Shown piece by piece: positions 25,629-33,049 of a DNA stretch of 64,000 bases. Position 1 is the first letter of the stretch; each line of letters begins with the position of its first letter. Under the pieces are notes generated by a model that saw only the letters and a list, made by a program, of their open reading frames with translations, was not told where the DNA came from and searched no databases. The translations under genes and the position numbers were made by a program. Source of the stretch: a bacterium (GTDB lineage Bacteria > Verrucomicrobiota > Verrucomicrobiia > Limisphaerales > RI-55); the NCBI GenBank assembly GCA_016124235.1, contig WGOC01000013.1, positions 62,001 to 126,000 on the forward strand, read 5' to 3'.

Positions 25629-27545
25629 GTGAAATTCCGTCCCTTCTCTTCCATGTGGGTCGCGATCAGTCGACATGTCGCGGCAGGACTTCTCGCAATT
25701 CTCTACCCGCTGGTTTCCAACGGCGCGTCGGCGTTCGCTCCCGGCGACGCCTATCGGGTGGAGCCGGAGATGAGCTTTCGTTCCGACGCGGCGGACCTGG
25801 ATCCCTTCAACGGAGCGACGTTCACTTATTCATTCGAGCCAGGAACCTTCACGGATTTCCTCTTCCAGAACCGGACGAACCAGCATTACGTGTACGTGAA
25901 TGCCTGGGGACCGGCGTTTCCTGATTTCGACTATGCAGTCAGCGCGACCGATTCCAGCGGAGAGGGGGTGGACTTCTTGCGTCAGAACAATGGGGACGTG
26001 GTGTTGCAGGAGACCGTCGGGACGCCCGCCGTCTTCCACCAGGCCGCGTTGGATTCTGAGAACGGCTTCAGCGTCGTCCATTCGTTCCAATTCCCGCAGG
26101 GCAGCAAAAGGGTGACGCTGCTCCAGGGAACGAACGGCGGATTCCTGGTGAGTGAAACGGTCAGCAATGTCACGCGCATTGCTTTATTCGACAGGGACGC
26201 CAATTTCGTCAAGGAATGGGCGACGGAAAACTATCAGTATGTGAACGGGCCGAACATCGGTGTCTTTATAGACGGGAGTGTGGTTATCTCAGGGGAAGTA
26301 GACCCGTTGGTACAAACCGCAGGCGCTGGCGGGACGACAAGTCAGATTCAAGTATCTATTTTCGATAGCTACCGTCCCGATCTTGTTGACATAGACACAA
26401 CGCTAATTGGCTACGCATCTGACTATCTTCTGTTTGCCAGGAATGATACTCGCGATGTTGAGCAAGTGAAGGACCCACTAAAAAGGAACGGCCTACTGCC
26501 ATTTCTGCTTGCAATTGGCACTCCACAACGCACGCCACAAAGCGCCCTTGCTTTGAAGTCGTTCACTCAAACCAGTCCAATAAAGAATGGAGCTTCAACT
26601 AACGCAGCGGGTTCAGGTCTCGCCGTCCTTTGGATCGACGACAACCTCACGCTGGCGCGCGGACTTAATTTTCCCGACCTGACGCAAAACGACCCTTACG
26701 GTTACTTCAACCTAAGCGTCTCCGCAGGCAAGGGAAATGAAATCGTCTTTCCTGCCCACATGAGTGGTTCCACGAATGCGCCCAGTTTCCTTGTGCTCGT
26801 TCGGCTGGATCTGGACACTGGCAAAGTCCAAGAAGCCGTCCGATTCCAATTGGATACGGACTACACCTTCGACCGGTTTGAGTACCGCAGTGGCCATATC
26901 TTCGGTGAGCTCTATGCTGGAAGCCACAATCTGCTCTTCAAATGCGACCCGCTCAACCTAGCCAGCCTGCAAATTGACCAGGTCACCAACACCAGCAGCC
27001 ACCCGTATTTTAGCTTCCCAGACACCCTCTCTCAGCCTCTCTATGCCACGTGGGGAGACCCCGTGAGTTCGGACGATTTTGTCGCCGCTTTCGATGACAA
27101 TTTCGACGAGACCTTTTCTTTGCACTTCGAACCGGTGATTCCGGCCATGGTCGAATCCTTCACTCCCACCGCAAACGACCTCGGCTCAGTGGCGGGCACC
27201 CCCACGGATGTGCTGGTCGAACAGACCAATCCGCAGTGGGCCAATCTGCTGCAACCTTACTCCTACGACCTGCCCACCATCAGCCCGGTGACTTTGAATC
27301 TGACGCAGACCTGGCAGGCGTTTCGGCTGGTCGGCGAACCAGACGGCTCCCGCGGACTCCGCGTACATTTTCCGACCCTGACGGGTTACGATTACCAGCT
27401 CCGCAGCGCCACCGATCCGGCAGGTCTGCAATCGCCGGGCGCCATTGTGGAAACCATCGCCGGCACCGGCAGCGATGTCGTCCGTGACTTCGCCGAATCG
27501 GACGCCGAGAAGTACTTCGCGGTCACCGCGGTGCCGACTCCGTAG
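25629..27545 (+). CDS. Secreted protein of unknown function
   Basis: The 638-residue frame starts with GTG and has a signal peptide (VAAGLLAILYPLVSNGASAFA). The rest is beta-rich with no domain I recognise; repeated segments such as FNGATFTYSFEPGTFTD, NGGFLVSETVSNVTRIALFDRD and DSVQ-type turns suggest a propeller or similar fold. The C-terminal 80 residues (QAFRLVGEPDGSRGLRVHFPTLTGYDYQLRSATD) resemble the FIVAR-like/anchoring tail of secreted proteins of this lineage. The middle (about 26330-26600) is visibly richer in A and T than the flanks, possibly a recombination patch. Confidence 0.6.
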   Translation: MKFRPFSSMWVAISRHVAAGLLAILYPLVSNGASAFAPGDAYRVEPEMSFRSDAADLDPFNGATFTYSFEPGTFTDFLFQNRTNQHYVYVNAWGPAFPDFDYAVSATDSSGEGVDFLRQNNGDVVLQETVGTPAVFHQAALDSENGFSVVHSFQFPQGSKRVTLLQGTNGGFLVSETVSNVTRIALFDRDANFVKEWATENYQYVNGPNIGVFIDGSVVISGEVDPLVQTAGAGGTTSQIQVSIFDSYRPDLVDIDTTLIGYASDYLLFARNDTRDVEQVKDPLKRNGLLPFLLAIGTPQRTPQSALALKSFTQTSPIKNGASTNAAGSGLAVLWIDDNLTLARGLNFPDLTQNDPYGYFNLSVSAGKGNEIVFPAHMSGSTNAPSFLVLVRLDLDTGKVQEAVRFQLDTDYTFDRFEYRSGHIFGELYAGSHNLLFKCDPLNLASLQIDQVTNTSSHPYFSFPDTLSQPLYATWGDPVSSDDFVAAFDDNFDETFSLHFEPVIPAMVESFTPTANDLGSVAGTPTDVLVEQTNPQWANLLQPYSYDLPTISPVTLNLTQTWQAFRLVGEPDGSRGLRVHFPTLTGYDYQLRSATDPAGLQSPGAIVETIAGTGSDVVRDFAESDAEKYFAVTAVPTP

Positions 27546-27601
27546 GCAAGATCGTCATTCGGGCCTGAACGTGCCACCTGCACATCGGCCGATCACCCAT
27601 T

Positions 27602-29110
27602 TCACACGCCCAAAGCCTGTCGTGTGCGCGCAACCAATGGCGTGTCCGGCCGGCCGGAACCTTTCAACCAAAAAACGCTCGCCGCGAGATACCGATTTCG
27701 CAACGCGGGCGGCATCCGACGAAAATCCTCCAGCACGGCCGAACTGAATTTGTAATCATGCGCGTCCGTGCCCTTCAGATAGATCAATCGTTGTGCCATG
27801 CGCATGAAGGCGCGCTCGTCACCCGTCTGATTCAAAAACGCCAGCGCCTTGCGCGCCGCCAGATTCTTGTCACCCGATACCTCGCGAAAAACATCCTCCA
27901 AGTCATCGGCCCCGGCATGCTTGTCACCGTCCATTTTGAACTCATCGATCGCCACACCGTCATTGCCAACGCCCGCCGCGCCACGGAACATCGTCATGAA
28001 CGAAGCCGCCTGAAGCAGCAGGAATTTTCGCGTCTCATCATTCGACGTCTGGCGAAACGCAAAGTGCAACGCGTTGGCCGTCGTGGTCGCGTGCAGCGAC
28101 GCAATGCCGGGCCGGCGCATCAGCATTTCTCCCGCGTGAAGTTTCACGGCATCCCACACGCAATCCGGGGATTTGCCGCGATTCAAAACTTCCACCACCG
28201 CTTGGGCCGCGTCGTCCCAGGAACTTGAACGATACGTTTCCAAAAGATGAATGATCGTGGCGTTGTCCTTTTCACCCGTCTGCCAACCAGCGCGAATGGA
28301 TTTCAATCGTTGCTCGTTTTTTCGTCCTGGCCGGTCCGCTTCATATTCGTTCTCGGCTGGGTTCTTGCCGTCGCGATGTTCGAGCAACGCGTAAGCAAGC
28401 GATCGAACCACCGGCTCGGCGTGCTGCCAGCCGATCGTTTGCAGCGTGCGCCAACTGTTGGATACAAAAATGATCTTGTGCCCGATATCGCGAAAGTCGC
28501 GCGCACCAAATCGGCAGAGTACATCAAACACTTCCTGCGCACCCGCGCTGCGAACCAGACCGGCGGCAGCCACATCGGCGGCGGCTTCGTCCCAGCGATT
28601 CATCGCATCGGCAAATGCGGCGTGCGCCTTGTCGGGCGCAAGCACGGTTGTTTCGTCCAAAGCGCTCATCGTCCAGTCGCCCTCCTGCACATCGCGCGCC
28701 TGCGAACTCTTGAACGCGTCCAACGCCCAAAAAATCGGCAACCAACGATCCTCGTCCGGCGAATTCTGACTGGCGAGATGCGCGGCATTCACGACCAGCA
28801 CCGCGTGAAATTTGAACCCGACCGGACGCGGTTGAATGTTGCGCACACCGGCCAACAGCAATGCCGTCAACACTTCGCGATAGGTGGTTCCATGTTTGAT
28901 CCGCGTCGCTACTTCCTCGAGCACACGTTCGCGCGACGTGTCTTCCAGCAGCCGCACCAGTGGCTCAATCTCCGGTAGGAACCGGACGTCGTGGGAATCA
29001 ATGGTGACATCATCCGCCGCGACTACCGGCAGGCGCGACAACCAAGCGGCGCCACTCACGCCAGCCAGCGCGCCGGTTTTCAGAAAACTTCTTCGAGGAA
29101 AAATGTTCAT
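27602..29110 (-). CDS. Tat-signal protein of unknown function
   Basis: The 502-residue protein starts MNIFPRRSFLKTGALAGVSGAAWL, a clear twin-arginine signal. The remainder is alpha-helical with HEAT-like repeats (TALLLAGVRNIQPRPVGFKFHAVLVVNAAHLA, AVVEVLNRGKSPDCVWDAVKLHAGEMLMRRPG). Similar proteins occur beside oxidoreductases and sulfatases in Planctomycetes and Verrucomicrobia but have no assigned role. No active-site motif is visible. It is flanked by a repeat-rich spacer upstream (29111-29441) with no gene. Confidence 0.65.
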   Translation of the reverse strand: MNIFPRRSFLKTGALAGVSGAAWLSRLPVVAADDVTIDSHDVRFLPEIEPLVRLLEDTSRERVLEEVATRIKHGTTYREVLTALLLAGVRNIQPRPVGFKFHAVLVVNAAHLASQNSPDEDRWLPIFWALDAFKSSQARDVQEGDWTMSALDETTVLAPDKAHAAFADAMNRWDEAAADVAAAGLVRSAGAQEVFDVLCRFGARDFRDIGHKIIFVSNSWRTLQTIGWQHAEPVVRSLAYALLEHRDGKNPAENEYEADRPGRKNEQRLKSIRAGWQTGEKDNATIIHLLETYRSSSWDDAAQAVVEVLNRGKSPDCVWDAVKLHAGEMLMRRPGIASLHATTTANALHFAFRQTSNDETRKFLLLQAASFMTMFRGAAGVGNDGVAIDEFKMDGDKHAGADDLEDVFREVSGDKNLAARKALAFLNQTGDERAFMRMAQRLIYLKGTDAHDYKFSSAVLEDFRRMPPALRNRYLAASVFWLKGSGRPDTPLVARTRQALGV

Positions 29111-29225
29111 GGCTCAACTCTCACAGGTTCAATGAACGACGCTACACCCGATGCGCGATGAAGAAAGGGGAAATTGTCGGTGCTTGTTTTCGTCACGGAC
29201 CCATTCGAACCACGTGGCCTCTTCA

Positions 29226-29425
29226 AATCGATTTGCCCCAACGGGGCCATAGCATTCAGCCCAAGGTTAAGTATGACGCTCCTTGGGAAACCAACGAATG
29301 ATCATCGCCAACCTTGGCGGAGGACGCAACCGCGTTGCGGTTGGGGCAAACGCCGATCCGTGACCCAAGGTAGCCTCCCGGCAACCTTGGGCTGGAGGGC
29401 CAAACCCCTTCGGGGTTTGTCGGAA
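29226..29425 (+). repeat. Modular multi-hairpin intergenic repeat, family B (copy 2)
   Basis: The modules CCCCAACGGGGC, a stem CAACCGCGTTGCGGTTG, AACCCAAGGT/ACCTTGGGCT arms and AAACCCCTTCGGGGTTT follow in the same order as in copy 1 at 6836-7050. It sits between the Tat-signal gene and the MmeI-like pseudogene. Confidence 0.7.
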
Positions 29426-29650
29426 TGGGCAGCGATCGCGGTCATGGCTGGAATTTTCCCTCCTTCGTTTCCCGCACTTTGCCGAGGGTGACGAGGGTCT
29501 CCAAAATTTCGGCGAGGCGCGTTTTGTTGGCGCGTTTGAATTGGGCGGCGAGTTCCTCCGCCGTGATCGGTGAACCGGCCGCTTCCACGGCCTTGCGCAC
29601 GGCTTCCACTTGCTCGGACAACGTTTTCGGCCAGGACAATTTTTCAGCGT

Positions 29651-29675
29651 CGGAGGAACGAGTTCCACGAGTCCC
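29651..29675 (+). repeat. Dispersed repeat, family C (inside the pseudogene)
   Basis: CGGAGGAACGAGTTCCACGA then GTCCC matches the units at 3377, 3413 and 6674. It is read through in frame and encodes GTRGTRSS. Confidence 0.6.
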
Positions 29676-29848
29676 TGTTTTCTCGCCCTCGGTTTCGTCT
29701 TCGCCGAAATCAAGTGTCGGACTCACGGAGCTGGTGCCGCCGGGATTTTGGAACTCGGGGCGCAGCCAGCGGATGTGACTGCGCTTCTCCTCCTCCGCGC
29801 GTTCGTGGTTCAGGGCGACAAGGCGTTCGAGAATAATTTCGTCCACAT

Positions 29849-29967
29849 CACGGTAGGGCGAGGCTCCTGCCGAGCCCCGATCGGAGTCCTGAAAGGACGA
29901 CGCCCTGGCCGTGTTTTGACCGGTTGGATCGGAGGTTGAGGCTCCGCGGGAGCGTCGCCCTACCGTG
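29849..29967 (+). mobile_element. MITE-like element with 19-bp terminal inverted repeats (element 1)
   Basis: The left end CACGGTAGGGCGAGGCTCC pairs with the right end (reverse complement CACGGTAGGGCGACGCTCC) at 18 of 19 positions. The total length is 119 bp with no gene inside. It interrupts the MmeI-like frame between DDLT and DVDE without destroying it. A related arm is inside the hydrolase gene at 8134. Confidence 0.65.
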
Positions 29968-30085
29968 AGATCGTCCCAGTCGTAGGCGTGGAAGACGGCG
30001 GCGTCGAGGTTATCGTGGATTTGTTTGAGGACGGAGACGAGGCCCTGCTCGTGGATTTGTTTTTCCTTGGGCGTGAGTCCTTCAA

Positions 30086-30215
30086 CGTGCTTCCGGCGTC
30101 CCGCCGGAATTTCTGACTCATTTGAAGCGCTAGTTGTTCTTTCCGAATCCGGAAGTTCCGGGGTGCTCGAATCAGGAGTGGGTGCTTGATCTGCCGGCGG
30201 GACGCCGGCAGCACG
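30086..30215 (+). mobile_element. MITE-like element with 22-bp terminal inverted repeats (element 2)
   Basis: CGTGCTTCCGGCGTCCCGCC plus GG (30086-30107) pairs with 30194-30215 at 21 of 22 positions. The 130-bp unit is also in frame within the pseudogene, adding about 43 codons between LRAID and GLTPKEK. It is a different family from element 1. Confidence 0.65.
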
Positions 30216-30636
30216 ATGGTCGATGGCGCGGAGCTTTTCGAGGACGTTGTACATGCCGGTGAGGGTGAGGCCGGCATGAAGGGCCTGCTGGCGTTTGCGA
30301 TGCGCGTCCAACTGCTCGCCCAACTCGCGAATCCGCTCCCGCGTCGCCTCGTCCGGATCCGGGAAGGGCACGCCCAACAGGTCGCAGAGTTTGGTCAGGA
30401 AAAGCTGGTAGTTGGAACGCTCGCCGCCGCCCGAAAGTGACTAACGGGGGGATAAATTCCTCGATTCCCTGACTCGGCATGAAGAGGTTTTGATGGGGCG
30501 CCATCCTTGTGTCGAGAGTCACGTCGAAACCGGGACACCCGCATTTTTGCGCCAAAACCAAGCGAGACTTCTTGCGATTCATCAGAACGATGAGCATCGC
30601 ATTCTTAAGTAAGGTGATCGTAAGTTTAGCACATTA

Positions 30637-30681
30637 TTTTATCCGGGTGTTATTGACAGTTTTATCCGGGTCTTTTATATC
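30637..30681 (+). promoter_or_regulatory. Promoter with two 12-bp direct repeats; apparently leaderless
   Basis: TTTTATCCGGGT occurs at 30637-30648 and 30660-30671, 23 bp apart. A TTGACA at 30653-30658 and TATATC at 30676-30681 are separated by exactly 17 bp. The second repeat fills the -35/-10 spacer. Transcription should begin near 30688, which is the ATG itself, so the mRNA would be leaderless. Confidence 0.7.
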
Positions 30682-30687
30682 ACCGGC

Positions 30688-31251
30688 ATGCAACAGTCAT
30701 TTACCGCGTTTTGCGGTTCGCAATTACTTTCATCCGGAAATGCTGAAGCGGTTTCCACCGCCGTCGCGGCAGCACAGGTTTCCAATTCCACCGAGATGGT
30801 TCTGGTTTTCGACGACCAGAGCGGCGAACAGATTGACATGCCGTTGCCGAAGCCTCCGCGAGTTGATCAGCGGCGGACGGTGCGGACCGGACGTCCCCGA
30901 CTTGGCGTTGTTGGGAGAGAGGTCACACTTCTGCCCCGGCATTGGGACTGGTTGGGCCGACAGCCCGGAGGTGCCTCGGTTGCACTGAGAAAACTGGTGG
31001 AAGCAGCCTCAAAGACAAACAAATCATCCGCCCAAATACGCGAGAAAAGAGAGGCGACCTATCGCTTCATGACCACCATGGGAGGCAATCTGCCGCAGTA
31101 TGAAGAGGCGATCCGTGCGCTGTTTGCGGGAAAAGGTGACCGCTTTTCCGAGTGCGTGGCCGGCTGGCCTGACGCCATTCGCGAATACACCCTCAAGCTG
31201 GCAGTGGACACTTTCGAAAAAAAGAAAGTCGCAGCCAAACGCCGTTCATAA
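30688..31251 (+). CDS. DUF2239 family protein
   Basis: The 187-residue protein matches DUF2239: FTAFCGSQLLSSG, MVLVFDDQSGEQIDM, RTGRPRLGVVGREVTLLPRHWDWL and PGGASVALRKLVEAA, with a predicted helical tail. Function is unknown; the RGRPRLGV-like patch may bind nucleic acid. The only upstream sequence is a textbook promoter whose start point coincides with the ATG. A family of short repeats overlaps the promoter, so a specific regulator is likely. The neighbourhood (MmeI relic upstream, P460 relic downstream) is decayed, yet this gene is intact. Confidence 0.8.
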   Translation: MQQSFTAFCGSQLLSSGNAEAVSTAVAAAQVSNSTEMVLVFDDQSGEQIDMPLPKPPRVDQRRTVRTGRPRLGVVGREVTLLPRHWDWLGRQPGGASVALRKLVEAASKTNKSSAQIREKREATYRFMTTMGGNLPQYEEAIRALFAGKGDRFSECVAGWPDAIREYTLKLAVDTFEKKKVAAKRRS

Positions 31252-31456
31252 ATGTACCAAGGACTGGATTACGCGATACGCAAAAATCAAACAGATGAAG
31301 CGCTCCGGCTGGTCAGCTCTTCCACCTGAGCTGGTGCCGACCAGAGATCATTCACGAGATGTTCAGAACGTTTCTTTCAGATTCTGAATATCGTGGAATA
31401 CCTTTCGAACAATCATCGCCAACCGTCGATGAGTTCCGGATTCAATCCGAACTTTT

Positions 31457-31777
31457 TCAACGGAGCTGACTGAAGACGTATCCATGCATTTTGGCGTTTG
31501 TATGGCACTCAAAGCATGACTTTCCGTTATCATGAACACTGCCCTGCGTCGTATCGTCACCCAGAAATCGCTCAAACCGCCAGCCCCCCGTATCGCCGAA
31601 CCGCGCGGAATCCCTGGTCATCACGTCCACCCGTCGGCGCTCGCCCTCAAAGATGACGCCGTTCTTCTGCTGCGTTTTGCGCAGTTCATATACCACCACC
31701 GAGCCGTCCGCAAAATCTCCGGAGGCGTAGATCGCAGATCGGAAAACTCTAAAGCCGAGGCGTGGAGACGCCGGCAA
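31457..31777 (-). pseudogene. Cytochrome P460 C-terminal fragment
   Basis: The frame of about 106 codons reads SGDFADGSVVVYELRKTQQK, VDVMTRDSARFGDTGGWRFE and NGKSCFECHTNAK; this is the second half of the cytochrome P460 family with the CxxCH heme site. The first 70 or so residues and a signal peptide are missing, the frame begins at a TTG after an in-frame TGA at 31793-31795, and a run of eight A near 31776 could have caused a frameshift. I read it as a 5'-truncated relic. A truncated but working gene is possible only if it is fused elsewhere, which I do not see. Confidence 0.6.
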
Positions 31778-31901
31778 AAAAAAGCATAAGCGTCAAACAG
31801 GTAATCAATGACCTCGAGCTTCAAAATGAACAGGGGCTCCCGCCATGGGAGCATGGTGATGTGATGCAGGATTCAACAACTTGCCAGCACCAAAACCGGC
31901 A

Positions 31902-32786
31902 TCAGCTCTTCCCACAGCACTTTTTGTATTTCTTGCCGCTGCCGCAAGGACACGGATCATTACGGCCGACCCGGTCCCGTTTCACGGGTGCCGCCGGAAA
32001 CGTGTCCGCAAGCGCGTCTTCAAAATCGCCGTCGTCGGAGAGGCCACCGCCGAGAGCAGCGCGGAGCCGGGCACGCATCTCCGTCAATTGGTTGGGGCGT
32101 CGAGCGCGAGTTCGGGTGGTCTTCACGCCCAATTCAATCTCCACATCCTCGAAGTCGCCGACCACGGTTTCGTCCACATGATCGGCCGCGAACGCCGATT
32201 CCATGTCCGGCAATGCCTCGACCGCCTTCAGGTCGAGCAGCGCCGAAACGAGCATGGCGTTGAGGGTGCCGGATTGATCCGCGTGGGCCGCCAGTTGCGT
32301 CCGTAACGTGATGACGCAGGCATCGCGCGTTTCCGGATGATTTTGCCCGATCATTCCCAGTGACCTCGCGGCCGCCACGCGTGCCCATTCGCCATGCGCC
32401 GGATTTGCCAAATAGTCCTTTGCGGGCGCCAACGCCGACGGACCGATCTGCGCCAGGATGCGGGGCACCTCCTCGCCGACCCAGTCATCATCGTTCTGAT
32501 CGATGCGGGCGAGTAAGTCCAGCAACGGCGCAATCGCGGGCTCGGCGCGGAGTTCACCGAGCGCGCGCCAGGCGTAAAGCGGACCCCAGACCCAATCGCT
32601 ATCGCCCGGGGCATCGTTCAACTGGCCGTCACCCAGCATCCGGATTAAATCGGGCACATGCTCGTGCGTGATACCGAAGGTTTCACAGTCAAAGCGTGTC
32701 TGCGCTGGTTTGGGTTGACCCAACGTCAGCAGGCGAAGCAGCGGCGAGGGGTACTCAGGCGAATTCGATGGGGCCATTTCGGACAT
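31902..32786 (-). CDS. HEAT-like protein with C-terminal SEC-C zinc motif
   Basis: The 294-residue protein carries HEAT-type helical repeats ([54 protein letters not shown]) and ends in the SEC-C motif [18 protein letters not shown] (CxCxxxxxxxxCC), which binds zinc. Proteins of this type (DUF1186 or SEC-C group) are cytosolic and of unknown role; the zinc tail of SecA is the best known relative. The gene is the last of the long minus-strand run, about 260 bp downstream of the DUF748 gene; that gap holds no gene I can support. Confidence 0.8.
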   Translation of the reverse strand: MSEMAPSNSPEYPSPLLRLLTLGQPKPAQTRFDCETFGITHEHVPDLIRMLGDGQLNDAPGDSDWVWGPLYAWRALGELRAEPAIAPLLDLLARIDQNDDDWVGEEVPRILAQIGPSALAPAKDYLANPAHGEWARVAAARSLGMIGQNHPETRDACVITLRTQLAAHADQSGTLNAMLVSALLDLKAVEALPDMESAFAADHVDETVVGDFEDVEIELGVKTTRTRARRPNQLTEMRARLRAALGGGLSDDGDFEDALADTFPAAPVKRDRVGRNDPCPCGSGKKYKKCCGKS

Positions 32787-33049
32787 GAAATCAAAGTCGG
32801 AATTTGGATTCGCACGAGCGTAAAACGCAACGCTTTTTCCGGCAATGCTCGCCGGTCACCGCGCCCGCGAATGAGGACAAGCGGCGTTCCCAAGGCCAAC
32901 CTTTTGCCCGGAACGATGCGCGGCGCAGGCAAACCTTTGCACGCAGCGACCACTAAACGTACGGAATCGCCCGCCGTGGAAGCGCAGAAGAAAACGACCG
33001 CACAGCGCCTGGCATTCAAGGCATGAAGCCAGAACAGCGCTCCGGCAAC

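Larger units (their letters stand above)
29442..30440 (-). pseudogene. Collapsed MmeI-like DNA methyltransferase/restriction gene
   Basis: The frame is open from 30440, just after an in-frame TAG, to the stop at 29442. It starts without an ATG. The first 24 residues (GERSNYQLFLTKLCDLLGVPFPD) match the extreme N-terminus of MmeI-like type IIL proteins. They pass straight into ATRERIRELGEQLDAHRKRQ and LTLTGMYNVLEKL, which belong to the C-terminal part. The entire catalytic core (methylase and nuclease) is missing, so this is an internal-deletion relic. Two elements with terminal inverted repeats (29849-29967 and 30086-30215) and a family C repeat (29651-29675) sit inside the reading frame without breaking it. 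A later helix (WLRPEFQNPGG, LSWPKTLSEQVEAVRKAVEAAG) is the family C-terminus. Confidence 0.75.
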
